Shown: positions 43,654-51,650 of the stretch, one piece after another
Numbering within the stretch: position 1 is the first letter of the stretch
Layout of the letters: each line of letters begins with the position of its first letter
Origin: Bacillus sp. HNG
GTDB taxonomy: Bacteria; Bacillota; Bacilli; Bacillales; Bacillaceae_L
Direction: 5' to 3'
Length of the DNA stretch: 64,000 bases
Assembly (NCBI RefSeq): GCF_003400205.1
Contig: NZ_QUQV01000006.1
Span: 240,723-304,722, forward strand
The notes under the pieces: model-generated
Database searches by the model: none
The model's input: only the letters and a program-made list of their open reading frames with translations
Told to the model about the DNA's origin: nothing
Translations under genes and position numbers: made by a program

Positions 43654-45228
43654 GTGATAAAAGTAGCTTCGGATTTAAGAGGAATCGCAACGAAGTACAA
43701 TGCTGCCGACAGATTTATTGAAGAAAATGTACGAAATGGACGAGGGGAAAAGGTGGCGATTGTGAGTGGAGACGAGCAGGTCACCTATCAAGAACTTCTT
43801 AATCGAGTTAACCAATTTGGAAACGCTCTCAAAGAGTTAGGTGTTCAAAATGAGAACCGCATGCTAATGGTTCTGCATGATACTGCCGAGAATATCGTAT
43901 CCTTTTTCGGTGCAGTAAAAATTGGTGCAATTCCTATCCCAACTAACACCATGCTACAGCCTCAGGATTATGAATATCTATTAAACCACAGTCGCTCTAA
44001 GGTACTTGTTATACACGAGGATCTTTGGAGCAAAATTAAGGCAAATAGAGATCGATTTGTCTTTCTTCAACATGTTATCGTCGTCACAGAAAACACATCC
44101 GTAGATGCAAATGAAATTGATTTCCATGAACTTATCCATAATAAGTCAACAGAGCTTGAATCATTCATGTCTGTGAAGGATGATCCTGCATTTTGGTTAT
44201 ATAGTTCTGGTAGCACAGGAAATCCAAAAGGTGTTATTCACCATCAACGAAGCATGGAAGCAGCATATAACACGTATGGGAAACAAGTTTTAGGAATAAC
44301 TGAAAATGATATTACCTTTTCTGCCTCGAAGCTCTTCTTTGCATACGGGCTTGGAAACGGGATGTATTTCCCATTGGGAGCTGGAGGTACAACGGTTCTA
44401 CTAAAGGATCGTCCTACACCTGATAAAGTGTTTGAAACACTTGAGAAGACAAAACCTACGATCTTTTTTGGCGTTCCAACGCTTTATGGTAGTTTGATTA
44501 ACTATGTTGAACGAACAGGTAAAATTCCCGATCTATCTTCTGTAAGAGTTTGTGTATCTGCGGGTGAAGCTCTCCCCGATACATTTGTGAACAAATGGAA
44601 GGAACTCTTTAATCTTGATATTTTAGATGGAATTGGGTTAACAGAGGCCCTACATATTTTTATTTCAAATCGAGTTGGAGACATTCGCCCTGGCAGTACA
44701 GGAAAGCCAGTCCCTGGTTATGAGGCGAAAATTGTCAATGACGAAGCCAAAGAGGTTGGGCCAAACGAAGTGGGTGACTTAGTCATTAAGGGAGAGAGTC
44801 TAACTGGCGGTTACTGGGCCAATATCGCTGAGAATCAGAGGAAGTTTCACGGTGAATGGATGTACACAGGGGATAAATATTATAAGGATGAACAGGGTTA
44901 TTTTTGGTATTCGGGACGATCTGATGACATGCTGAAGGTCGGTGGAATCTGGGTATCACCTGTTGAAGTAGAAGCATCTTTACTTAAGCATGACTCGGTA
45001 CTTGAGGTTGCGGTAATCGGTGTGAAGACGGAGGATAATCTGGATCTTCCAAAGGCTTGTATTGTTTTGAAAGAGGGAGTAGCACCATCTGAAGACTTAA
45101 AAGCCGAATTAAAAGAGTATGTAAAAGCAAACCTAGCACCTTATAAGTATCCGAGAATCATAGAGTTTATGGATGAAATCCCAAAAACCGCTTCGGGGAA
45201 AATGCAACGTTTTAAATTAAGACAATAA
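43654..45228 (+). CDS. Aryl-CoA ligase, benzoate-CoA ligase family
   Basis: A 524-residue AMP-forming acyl-CoA synthetase. The P-loop is YSSGSTGNPKGV, the next blocks DGIGLTEALHIF and YTGDKYYKDEQGYFWYSGRSDDMLKVGG, and the catalytic Lys lies in PKTASGKMQRFKLR. SASKLFFAYGLGNGMYFPL is the block I associate with benzoate-CoA ligases. It is longer than PaaK (about 440 residues) and differs from it, so benzoate or another aryl acid is the better guess, though phenylacetate is not excluded. GTG start with AAGGAGG. Confidence 0.87.
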   Translation: MIKVASDLRGIATKYNAADRFIEENVRNGRGEKVAIVSGDEQVTYQELLNRVNQFGNALKELGVQNENRMLMVLHDTAENIVSFFGAVKIGAIPIPTNTMLQPQDYEYLLNHSRSKVLVIHEDLWSKIKANRDRFVFLQHVIVVTENTSVDANEIDFHELIHNKSTELESFMSVKDDPAFWLYSSGSTGNPKGVIHHQRSMEAAYNTYGKQVLGITENDITFSASKLFFAYGLGNGMYFPLGAGGTTVLLKDRPTPDKVFETLEKTKPTIFFGVPTLYGSLINYVERTGKIPDLSSVRVCVSAGEALPDTFVNKWKELFNLDILDGIGLTEALHIFISNRVGDIRPGSTGKPVPGYEAKIVNDEAKEVGPNEVGDLVIKGESLTGGYWANIAENQRKFHGEWMYTGDKYYKDEQGYFWYSGRSDDMLKVGGIWVSPVEVEASLLKHDSVLEVAVIGVKTEDNLDLPKACIVLKEGVAPSEDLKAELKEYVKANLAPYKYPRIIEFMDEIPKTASGKMQRFKLRQ

Positions 45229-45359
45229 TTAAATGTTTCCTATGCGATAGTAAAATTAACATAATGTATCTTATTTCCTTAGTCTTTCATAACCAATCCA
45301 TAAAAATGACTTGATTAAATGGTGCTATTTACCATATATACTGATGAAATAGAGGTCGT

Positions 45360-45417
45360 GATGGAATGAATACTCGACTTTTGTCGAGCCATTGTTCCAT
45401 CCCTCCTCCATTTTTTT
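45360..45417 (+). terminator. Terminator behind the CoA ligase gene
   Basis: GATGGAA and TTCCATC enclose an inner CTCGAC-TTTT-GTCGAG hairpin; a C-rich spacer and a run of seven T follow. Confidence 0.65.
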
Positions 45418-45472
45418 ATGTCTATTCACGAAAAATTTATTATGTTTTTTTATTGAAAGTTTGAAATAAGTA

Positions 45473-45516
45473 TTGAATATTCTAATAGTAATAACTATAA
45501 TAATATTCGGAATATT
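45473..45516 (+). promoter_or_regulatory. Sigma-A promoter and palindrome before the ABC importer operon
   Basis: TTGAAT (45473-45478) and TATAAT (45496-45501) are 17 bp apart, a near-consensus promoter. Directly downstream the 15-base palindrome AATATTCGGAATATT (45502-45516) covers the expected start point and is a good operator candidate; GAATATTC also occurs just inside the -35. Confidence 0.75.
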
Positions 45517-45614
45517 AGAAAGTGATAAGGGGGAAGTATCCTACATAAACAAATTTGCGTGAATTTCCACAAAAGAGGGTCAGATTATGCTTTTTAAAAA
45601 AAGGGAGGTTTACC

Positions 45615-46853
45615 ATGAAACTAGTAAAGAGAAATTGGTTGATCATGTTAGCATTTGTTCTATTACTTTCGGCATGTAGCTCAGGGGCAATTAGTACAAC
45701 CAGTGATAACAATAAAAAAGAAGAAACTGAAAAACCAACTACTACAGATTCCACAAGTGATGAGCCTATTAAAATTGGTGCGCTATTACCATCAACAGGT
45801 GTATACGCATCACTTGGCGAAAATGTGATGAATGGGATGGAACTCTATTTTGAGGAAATCGGTTGGGAAGTTGCAGGAAAGAAGATAGAAATTGTGCATG
45901 AAGACACAGAGGCAGATCCTCAAGTTTCACTACGAAAACTTCGTAAGTTAATGGAGCAGGATAAAATCGATATTTTGACTGGTCCAATCAGTACTGCCGT
46001 TGCTTATGCGATTCGTGATGAAGTTGATAAAAACAAATTACCATTCCTTGTATCACATGCAGGTGGTAATGATTTAACAAGATCAAAGCGCAGCGATTAT
46101 ATCTGGCGTTCATCTTTTTCATCCTACCAAATTGGTCATTCAATGGGTCAATGGGCCTATGACAATATTGGTAAAAAAATCTATTTAACAGCTGCTGACT
46201 ATGCATTTGGTCATGAAGCTACAGCAGCATTTAAAGATGCGTATATTGCAGCAGGTGGAGAAATCGTCGAGGAAGTATTTGCGCCACTTGGAAATAATGA
46301 CTACTCTTCTTATCTAGGAAAAATGAATCGTGATGATATTGATGGAATCTACGCATTCTTTGCTGGTACGGATGCAATCCGCTTTGTTCAACAATATGAG
46401 CAATATGGATTAAAAGGAAAGATTCCTTTAATTGGTTCTGGATGGCTAACCGCTGAGGACACTCGTCCACAGCAGGGAACGGCTCCAGAAGGAATTATTG
46501 CTTCAATCTTCTGGGATTATAGCTTAGATACTCCTGAAAATAAAAAGTTCGTTGAAGCGTATGAAGCAAAATACAATGCTAGACCAAGTATCGAATCTGC
46601 AGAAGGATATGATGCAGCTGCGATCATGGCAAAAGCAATTGAAGCTTTAAATGGAGATGTTTCAGATCCTGATAAACTAGTAGAGGAAATCTCAAAGGTA
46701 GAACTTAATAGCCCAAGAGGTCCAATCAAGTTCGATAAAGAAACACATCAAATTATTCAAAACCTATATATCGTTGAAACTTATCTAGATGGTGATAAGA
46801 CGGAAAATAAAGTAATTGACACAGTACCAGAAGTTGTAGACCCAGGAAAATAA
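45615..46853 (+). CDS. ABC transporter substrate-binding protein, branched-chain (LivK) type
   Basis: A 412-residue lipoprotein: signal sequence with lipobox LSAC (Cys21), a threonine- and lysine-rich linker, then the periplasmic-binding fold with PIKIGALLPSTGVYASLGENVMNG and SRHAGG-like DPQVSLRKLRKLMEQDKID. The ATG at 45615 with GGGAGG is the start; the 20 codons before are spurious. LivK-type proteins next to aromatic degradation genes usually bind aromatic acids rather than amino acids, which is the likely role here. Confidence 0.92.
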   Translation: MKLVKRNWLIMLAFVLLLSACSSGAISTTSDNNKKEETEKPTTTDSTSDEPIKIGALLPSTGVYASLGENVMNGMELYFEEIGWEVAGKKIEIVHEDTEADPQVSLRKLRKLMEQDKIDILTGPISTAVAYAIRDEVDKNKLPFLVSHAGGNDLTRSKRSDYIWRSSFSSYQIGHSMGQWAYDNIGKKIYLTAADYAFGHEATAAFKDAYIAAGGEIVEEVFAPLGNNDYSSYLGKMNRDDIDGIYAFFAGTDAIRFVQQYEQYGLKGKIPLIGSGWLTAEDTRPQQGTAPEGIIASIFWDYSLDTPENKKFVEAYEAKYNARPSIESAEGYDAAAIMAKAIEALNGDVSDPDKLVEEISKVELNSPRGPIKFDKETHQIIQNLYIVETYLDGDKTENKVIDTVPEVVDPGK

Positions 46854-46923
46854 GAAATGAAAAAAGAAGGAGGCAAAGGTAACATGTGTTGCCTCTTTCT
46901 TTACATTTGATAGGGGGAAAGTA

Positions 46924-47787
46924 ATGGATACATTGGTTTTGCAATTGATGAATGCACTTAGCTACGGGTTTCTCCTTTTCATTATTACATGTGGGATTAG
47001 TCTCGTTTTCGGAATTTTAGGGGTATTAAATTTAGCACATGGCTCGCTATATTTATTGGGGTCATATATTGGCTATTCAATCGTGGTAAAATCAGGGCTG
47101 CCATTTTGGGTTGCTCTCTTAGTTGTGCCATTTATTATTGCCATCATTGGATTGATTTTAGAAGTGGTCCTACTTCGCCCTACGTATAAGCTTGGTCACC
47201 TCTCACAAGTATTGTTAACCTTTGGTCTTGCTTATATCTTCCATGATCTCTTCTCCATTATTTGGGGTAAAAACATTATGACCGTAACACCACCTGCTTT
47301 CCTAAGCCAATCTGTTGAAGTGATGGGGAATATGATTCCTTCTTATCGACTTGCCTTAATTGTAGTCGGAATCATCATTGCGTTGGTCCTTTGGTATACT
47401 CAGGAAAAAACAAAATGGGGTGCCGTCATCCGTGCGGGATTATCAGATAAAGAGATGGTTGGTGGGCTAGGCGTTAATATTCACCTTGTCTTTACACTCG
47501 TCTTTTTCTTTGGCAGCTTTTTAGCTGGGGTTGGTGGAGTACTTGGTTCGCCAATTCTAGGGGTCGCTCCAGGAATGGAATTTAACATACTGATTTTATC
47601 ACTCGTTGTCCTCGTAGTTGGAGGGCTGGGGTCAGTATCGGGAACGATTGTCGCGAGTCTCTTAGTAGGAATGGTGGAAACCTTTAGTCGCTTCTTTGTT
47701 CCCGAATTAAGTTTAATCATTACATTTGCATTAATGGCTGCAGTATTAATTATCCGTCCGCAAGGATTGATAGGAAGGAGGGCATAA
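46924..47787 (+). CDS. ABC transporter permease, LivH type
   Basis: A 287-residue membrane protein with about eight helices. SLVFGILGVLNLAHGSLYLLGSYIGY is the LivH signature, and VVLVVGGLGSVSGTIVASLLVG carries the loop that contacts the ATPase. It forms the channel with the LivM-type protein encoded directly after it (no gap). Confidence 0.93.
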   Translation: MDTLVLQLMNALSYGFLLFIITCGISLVFGILGVLNLAHGSLYLLGSYIGYSIVVKSGLPFWVALLVVPFIIAIIGLILEVVLLRPTYKLGHLSQVLLTFGLAYIFHDLFSIIWGKNIMTVTPPAFLSQSVEVMGNMIPSYRLALIVVGIIIALVLWYTQEKTKWGAVIRAGLSDKEMVGGLGVNIHLVFTLVFFFGSFLAGVGGVLGSPILGVAPGMEFNILILSLVVLVVGGLGSVSGTIVASLLVGMVETFSRFFVPELSLIITFALMAAVLIIRPQGLIGRRA

Positions 47788-48801
47788 ATGGGCAAACAGT
47801 GGGTCAAAGGTAGTTTATTATTTTTCTTGATGGTTGCTGCTCCATTTTTCGTCTCTCTCTATTATGTAAACATTTTTACCGAGATTTTAATTTTTGGGAT
47901 TTTCGCCATTAGCTTAAATATCCTCGTCGGACAAACCGGGTTGGTCTCATTAGGGCATGCGGCGTTTTTCGGTGCTGGTGCTTATGCAACAGGTCTTGCT
48001 GCAAGTCATCTATCGACGAATGTGTTTCTAACCCTTGTGCTCGGAATGGTAGTTGCATTCCTATTAGCCATTTTGATTGGCTTTGTGTCAACGAAGGCTC
48101 ATGGATTTTACTTTTTGATGCTAACACTTGCATGTTCTCAAATGGTGTATTCTGTTATCTATCAATGGACAGATGTAACAGGCGGATCAAATGGATTATC
48201 TGGAATTCCTTCTCCAAGTGTATTTGGAGATTTCATCCTTTCCAATCAAGTGTTTATCTACTATTTTACTTTAGTCGTATTTACAATAGTCATTCTCGTC
48301 ATTAACCGACTTCTTCACTCCCCGTTAGGGTATGTTTTCATTGGGATTAAAGAAAATGAAGATCGAATGAAGTCGATTGGGTATAACACAACCTTCTATA
48401 AAAATATTAGCTTTTTGATTGCGGGTACTTTAGGTGGTTTAGCCGGCGGACTCTATGTGTTTTTCAATGGCTTTGTTGCCCCGACCGATGTATACTGGAC
48501 TGTTTCTGGGTCTGTATTAATCATGGTACTAGTCGGTGGCTCAGGTACGCTTTGGGGACCTGTTATTGGAGCAGCATTTATCGTTGTATTGGAGACAATT
48601 ATTAGCTCATACACGGAAAGCTGGATGATGATTATTGGTGCTGCGTTTATCCTGTTTACGATTTTTGCCCCAACCGGAATTGCTGGGTTGTTCACGAGAA
48701 TTACGCAGAATCTATTTAAAGCAAAGCCCAAACCTGTAAAGGAAGAGTACATCGAGCATTCAATTGAACCGATTAAACAGCAATCAAAAATAAATGGATA
48801 G
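47788..48801 (+). CDS. ABC transporter permease, LivM type
   Basis: A 337-residue membrane protein. NILVGQTGLVSLGHAAFFGAGAYATGL and GGSNGLSGIPSPSVFG are LivM landmarks, and GTLWGPVIGAAFIVVLE resembles the ATPase-contact region. The hydrophilic tail of about 30 residues is rich in Lys and Glu. It starts right after the LivH stop. Confidence 0.93.
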   Translation: MGKQWVKGSLLFFLMVAAPFFVSLYYVNIFTEILIFGIFAISLNILVGQTGLVSLGHAAFFGAGAYATGLAASHLSTNVFLTLVLGMVVAFLLAILIGFVSTKAHGFYFLMLTLACSQMVYSVIYQWTDVTGGSNGLSGIPSPSVFGDFILSNQVFIYYFTLVVFTIVILVINRLLHSPLGYVFIGIKENEDRMKSIGYNTTFYKNISFLIAGTLGGLAGGLYVFFNGFVAPTDVYWTVSGSVLIMVLVGGSGTLWGPVIGAAFIVVLETIISSYTESWMMIIGAAFILFTIFAPTGIAGLFTRITQNLFKAKPKPVKEEYIEHSIEPIKQQSKING

Positions 48802-48812
48802 GGGGGACAGTG

Positions 48813-49577
48813 ATGACGACGATTCTTTCAATACAACATCTTTCAAAGCATTTTGGTGGTTTGAAGGTAATTGAAGATATTACATTAAATATTTCAGTTG
48901 GTGAACGTGTTGGATTAATTGGACCCAATGGTGCCGGAAAGACAACCTTTTTTAACATGATTGCAGGAGACTTAAACCCTAGCGGAGGCACGATTACTTA
49001 TTTTGACCGGGATATTACGAAGGTTCCTAATTATAAACGAACGGAAAATGGAATCGTACGTACCTTTCAGAAAAACAATCTCATGTTTGGATTAACCGTA
49101 AAAGAGAATGTCCTACTTGTCTTACAAAAAATGAGAAAAGAACATACCCAATGGTGGAAAAGTGTGAGTCTTAAAAACTACCGTGCACTGCATGAAGAAA
49201 CAGATGCACTATTACAAGAATGGAACCTTGAGCCTTACAGTGAGATGAAGGTACAAGAGCTCTCTTATGGAGTTCAAAGACAAATTGAAATTGTGATGGC
49301 GATTGCCGGAAAACCGAAGCTTCTGCTGTTAGATGAGCCAACCGCAGGAATGTCACAGGTGGAAACCGACCAAATTATTGCACTGATTAATAAGCTTCCA
49401 AAAGAAGTAACCATCTGTATGATTGAACATGATATCGATGTGTTGTTCGGAAATATGGACCGTGTTATTGTTCTTCATACAGGAAAATTAATTGCGGATG
49501 GCACACCAGAAGCTGTTCGTGAAAATGAAGAGGTTAAGGAAATTTACTTAGGCCAGGAGGAGGCTGCACATGCTTAA
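48813..49577 (+). CDS. ABC transporter ATP-binding protein, LivG type
   Basis: A 254-residue ATPase with Walker A GPNGAGKTTFFN, signature LSYGVQRQIEI, and Walker B LLLLDEPTAGMS followed by the H-loop in CMIEHDIDV. The signature deviates slightly (LSYGVQ instead of LSGGEQ-like), which is common in LivG proteins. The GTG at 48810 is also possible, but GGGGGG spacing favours the ATG at 48813. It overlaps the next ATPase gene by 8 bp. Confidence 0.93.
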   Translation: MTTILSIQHLSKHFGGLKVIEDITLNISVGERVGLIGPNGAGKTTFFNMIAGDLNPSGGTITYFDRDITKVPNYKRTENGIVRTFQKNNLMFGLTVKENVLLVLQKMRKEHTQWWKSVSLKNYRALHEETDALLQEWNLEPYSEMKVQELSYGVQRQIEIVMAIAGKPKLLLLDEPTAGMSQVETDQIIALINKLPKEVTICMIEHDIDVLFGNMDRVIVLHTGKLIADGTPEAVRENEEVKEIYLGQEEAAHA

Positions 49578-50268
49578 ACTAAACAATGTTAATAGCTTCT
49601 ACGGTTCCAGTCACATTCTTCATGGCGTAAACCTCGAGGTGAAGGAAGGTCAGGTTGTCACATTGCTTGGAAGAAATGGCATGGGGAAAACAACAACGAT
49701 GCATTCCATCATTGGCTTTGTTAGTAAAGTGCAAGGAGAAATCTTATTCGAAGGTCAAAATATGGCCTCACTCCAAAGTCACCAAATTGCGAAGAAGGGA
49801 ATTGGAATTGTCCCGCAGGGCAGAAGAATTTTCCCGAACCTAACTGTGACAGAGAATCTAACCGTTTTCGCTGATTCCAAAAAAGGCGACTGGAACCTAG
49901 AGAAAATTTTTCACTATTTTCCTCGATTAAAGGAACGTGAAAAATCACATGCAGGCACCCTAAGCGGTGGGGAACAGTCGATGCTATCCATTGGTCGAGC
50001 ATTGATGAGAAACCCGAAAATTCTTCTACTCGATGAACCGACAGAGGGACTGTCCCCATTAATGGTTGGTGAAGTAATGGATGTTCTTTTAAAATTAAAA
50101 GAGTCCGGAATGTCGATGCTTTTAGTTGAACAAAATATCTCAACGGCATTACGTATCGCGGATGATGTGTATATTTTAAGTAAGGGGAAAGTTGTCTATC
50201 ACGACAATCCGGAAGAACTTAAAAATAATATGGATATCGCGTATCACCATTTAGCCTTAAGCAGCTAA
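49570..50268 (+). CDS. ABC transporter ATP-binding protein, LivF type
   Basis: A 232-residue ATPase with Walker A GRNGMGKTTTMH, signature LSGGEQSMLSIGRALM, Walker B ILLLDEPTEGLSP, and the LivF-type GIGIVPQGRRIFPNLTV. It pairs with the LivG-type subunit. Last gene of the importer operon, with a terminator 3 bp behind its stop. Confidence 0.94.
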   Translation: MLKLNNVNSFYGSSHILHGVNLEVKEGQVVTLLGRNGMGKTTTMHSIIGFVSKVQGEILFEGQNMASLQSHQIAKKGIGIVPQGRRIFPNLTVTENLTVFADSKKGDWNLEKIFHYFPRLKEREKSHAGTLSGGEQSMLSIGRALMRNPKILLLDEPTEGLSPLMVGEVMDVLLKLKESGMSMLLVEQNISTALRIADDVYILSKGKVVYHDNPEELKNNMDIAYHHLALSS

Positions 50269-50271
50269 CAT

Positions 50272-50306
50272 TAGCCCTTCCCATTCGCGGGAATGGGCTA
50301 TTTTAT
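50272..50306 (+). terminator. Terminator of the ABC importer operon
   Basis: TAGCCC(TT)CCC and GGG(AAT)GGGCTA form an imperfect hairpin followed by TTTTATT. Confidence 0.75.
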
Positions 50307-50368
50307 TGCTGTAAAATTAAAGCGAGTGGTTGGACAGAAATTGTACCCGCAGTTGTTTGGATGTATTA

Positions 50369-50527
50369 GAGTGAAGGTACGATTAGGCAGTAATCGTTCC
50401 CTCGGTCAGTTGGATAAAGAAGAGTGAAGGTACGATTAGGCAATAATCGTCCCCTCGCCAACTTGGATATAGAAGAGTGAAGGTACGATTCTACTGTCTT
50501 TTCTGAATTGAAGCCACATTCTTTCCA
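50369..50527. repeat. Tandem array of three 53-bp repeats
   Basis: Units start at 50369, 50422 and 50475, a period of 53 bp. Each begins GAGTGAAGGTACGATT; the first two continue into ACGATTAGGCA(G/A)TAATCGT, a hairpin with a 7-bp stem extended outward (GTGAAGG against CCCTCG). The third unit breaks off after ACGATT. The length and the TGAAGG beginning recall the 52-bp arrays elsewhere, but the loop sequence is unrelated. The rest of 50269-50598 shows no gene. Confidence 0.85.
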
Positions 50528-50598
50528 TCCAACACCAAAATAAACACATTTATAAATAGAAGAATTCCCTTTGGTAAATACTACAATTGGTGATGAAA

Positions 50599-51528
50599 AT
50601 GCCTTGTCAATCAAGTGATGAATTAAAAGAATTGGTAAAAGAAGCGCGCCCAATTGCGAAACAAGGACGCGTAGCGGACTATATACCTGCACTCGGAAAA
50701 GCAAACCCCAATGACCTGTCGATTGCAATCAACTATCCAGACGGCCGCTGCTATTCTGCTGGGGACATTGAACGGAAAATCTCTTTGCAAAGTATCTCGA
50801 AAGTCATAACAATTGCTCTCGTTTTAATGGACAGAAGCAAGGAGTATGTCTTTGCGCGAGTTGGAATGGAGCCTACAGGGGACCCGTTTAATTCGATTGC
50901 AAAGCTAGAAACGATGGCACCATCAAAGCCACTGAATCCAATGATTAATGCAGGGGCACTTGCTGTAACCCATATGATAAAAGGGAATTCAGTGGAAGAC
51001 CGTTTTCAACGACTATTAACATTTATACGAGAATTGGCGGGCAATGATACGATTGAATATAATGAAGAAATCGCGCGCTCTGAATTCGAAACGGCTGATC
51101 TCAATCGAGCCCTATGTTATTTTTTGAAGCAACATCATATCATTGAAGGTGATGTTGAGCAGCTAATTGACCTCTATACAAAGCAATGCGCAATCGAAAT
51201 GAATTGCCTTGATTTATCAAGGATTGGACTTGTTTTTGCATTAGATGGGATTGATCCGCAAACAGGAAAACAAATCATGCCCATGAAAATAGCGCGCATT
51301 TGTAAAACCTTTATGGTGACCTGTGGGATGTACAATGCCTCTGGGGAGTTTGCCATAAAAATTGGTATACCCGCAAAGAGTGGCGTCTCTGGTGGGATTA
51401 TGGGGGCTGTGCCTGGTAAATTTGGAATCGGTATCTTTGGTCCAGCATTAGATGATAAAGGAAATAGTATTGCTGGAATAAGACTACTTGAACTCCTGTC
51501 AAAAACGTATAACCTAAGTATGTTCTAA
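50599..51528 (+). CDS. glsA: Glutaminase A
   Basis: A 309-residue serine-dependent glutaminase converting glutamine to glutamate and ammonia. The catalytic block [15 protein letters not shown] contains the S-x-x-K motif, and [11 protein letters not shown] and [20 protein letters not shown] are typical. In-frame TTG, GTG and ATG codons precede, but the ATG at 50599 behind GGTGA gives the same length and N-terminus pattern (M-CQ--DEL) as B. subtilis YlaM. Monocistronic. Confidence 0.93.
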   Translation: MPCQSSDELKELVKEARPIAKQGRVADYIPALGKANPNDLSIAINYPDGRCYSAGDIERKISLQSISKVITIALVLMDRSKEYVFARVGMEPTGDPFNSIAKLETMAPSKPLNPMINAGALAVTHMIKGNSVEDRFQRLLTFIRELAGNDTIEYNEEIARSEFETADLNRALCYFLKQHHIIEGDVEQLIDLYTKQCAIEMNCLDLSRIGLVFALDGIDPQTGKQIMPMKIARICKTFMVTCGMYNASGEFAIKIGIPAKSGVSGGIMGAVPGKFGIGIFGPALDDKGNSIAGIRLLELLSKTYNLSMF

Positions 51529-51650
51529 AACGAAAACATCGTGGATACAATTTCATTGCAAACTTTAAGCACATGATATATTATAGCTTATGCCTACATA
51601 AAACACTGGTATAAAAAATGAACTGTACGTCTAAAAAAGGGGGAATATAA

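Noticed and set aside
49721..50149. 142-residue minus-strand frame
   Set aside because: Antisense to the LivF-type ATPase gene, whose motifs are complete; no ribosome site.
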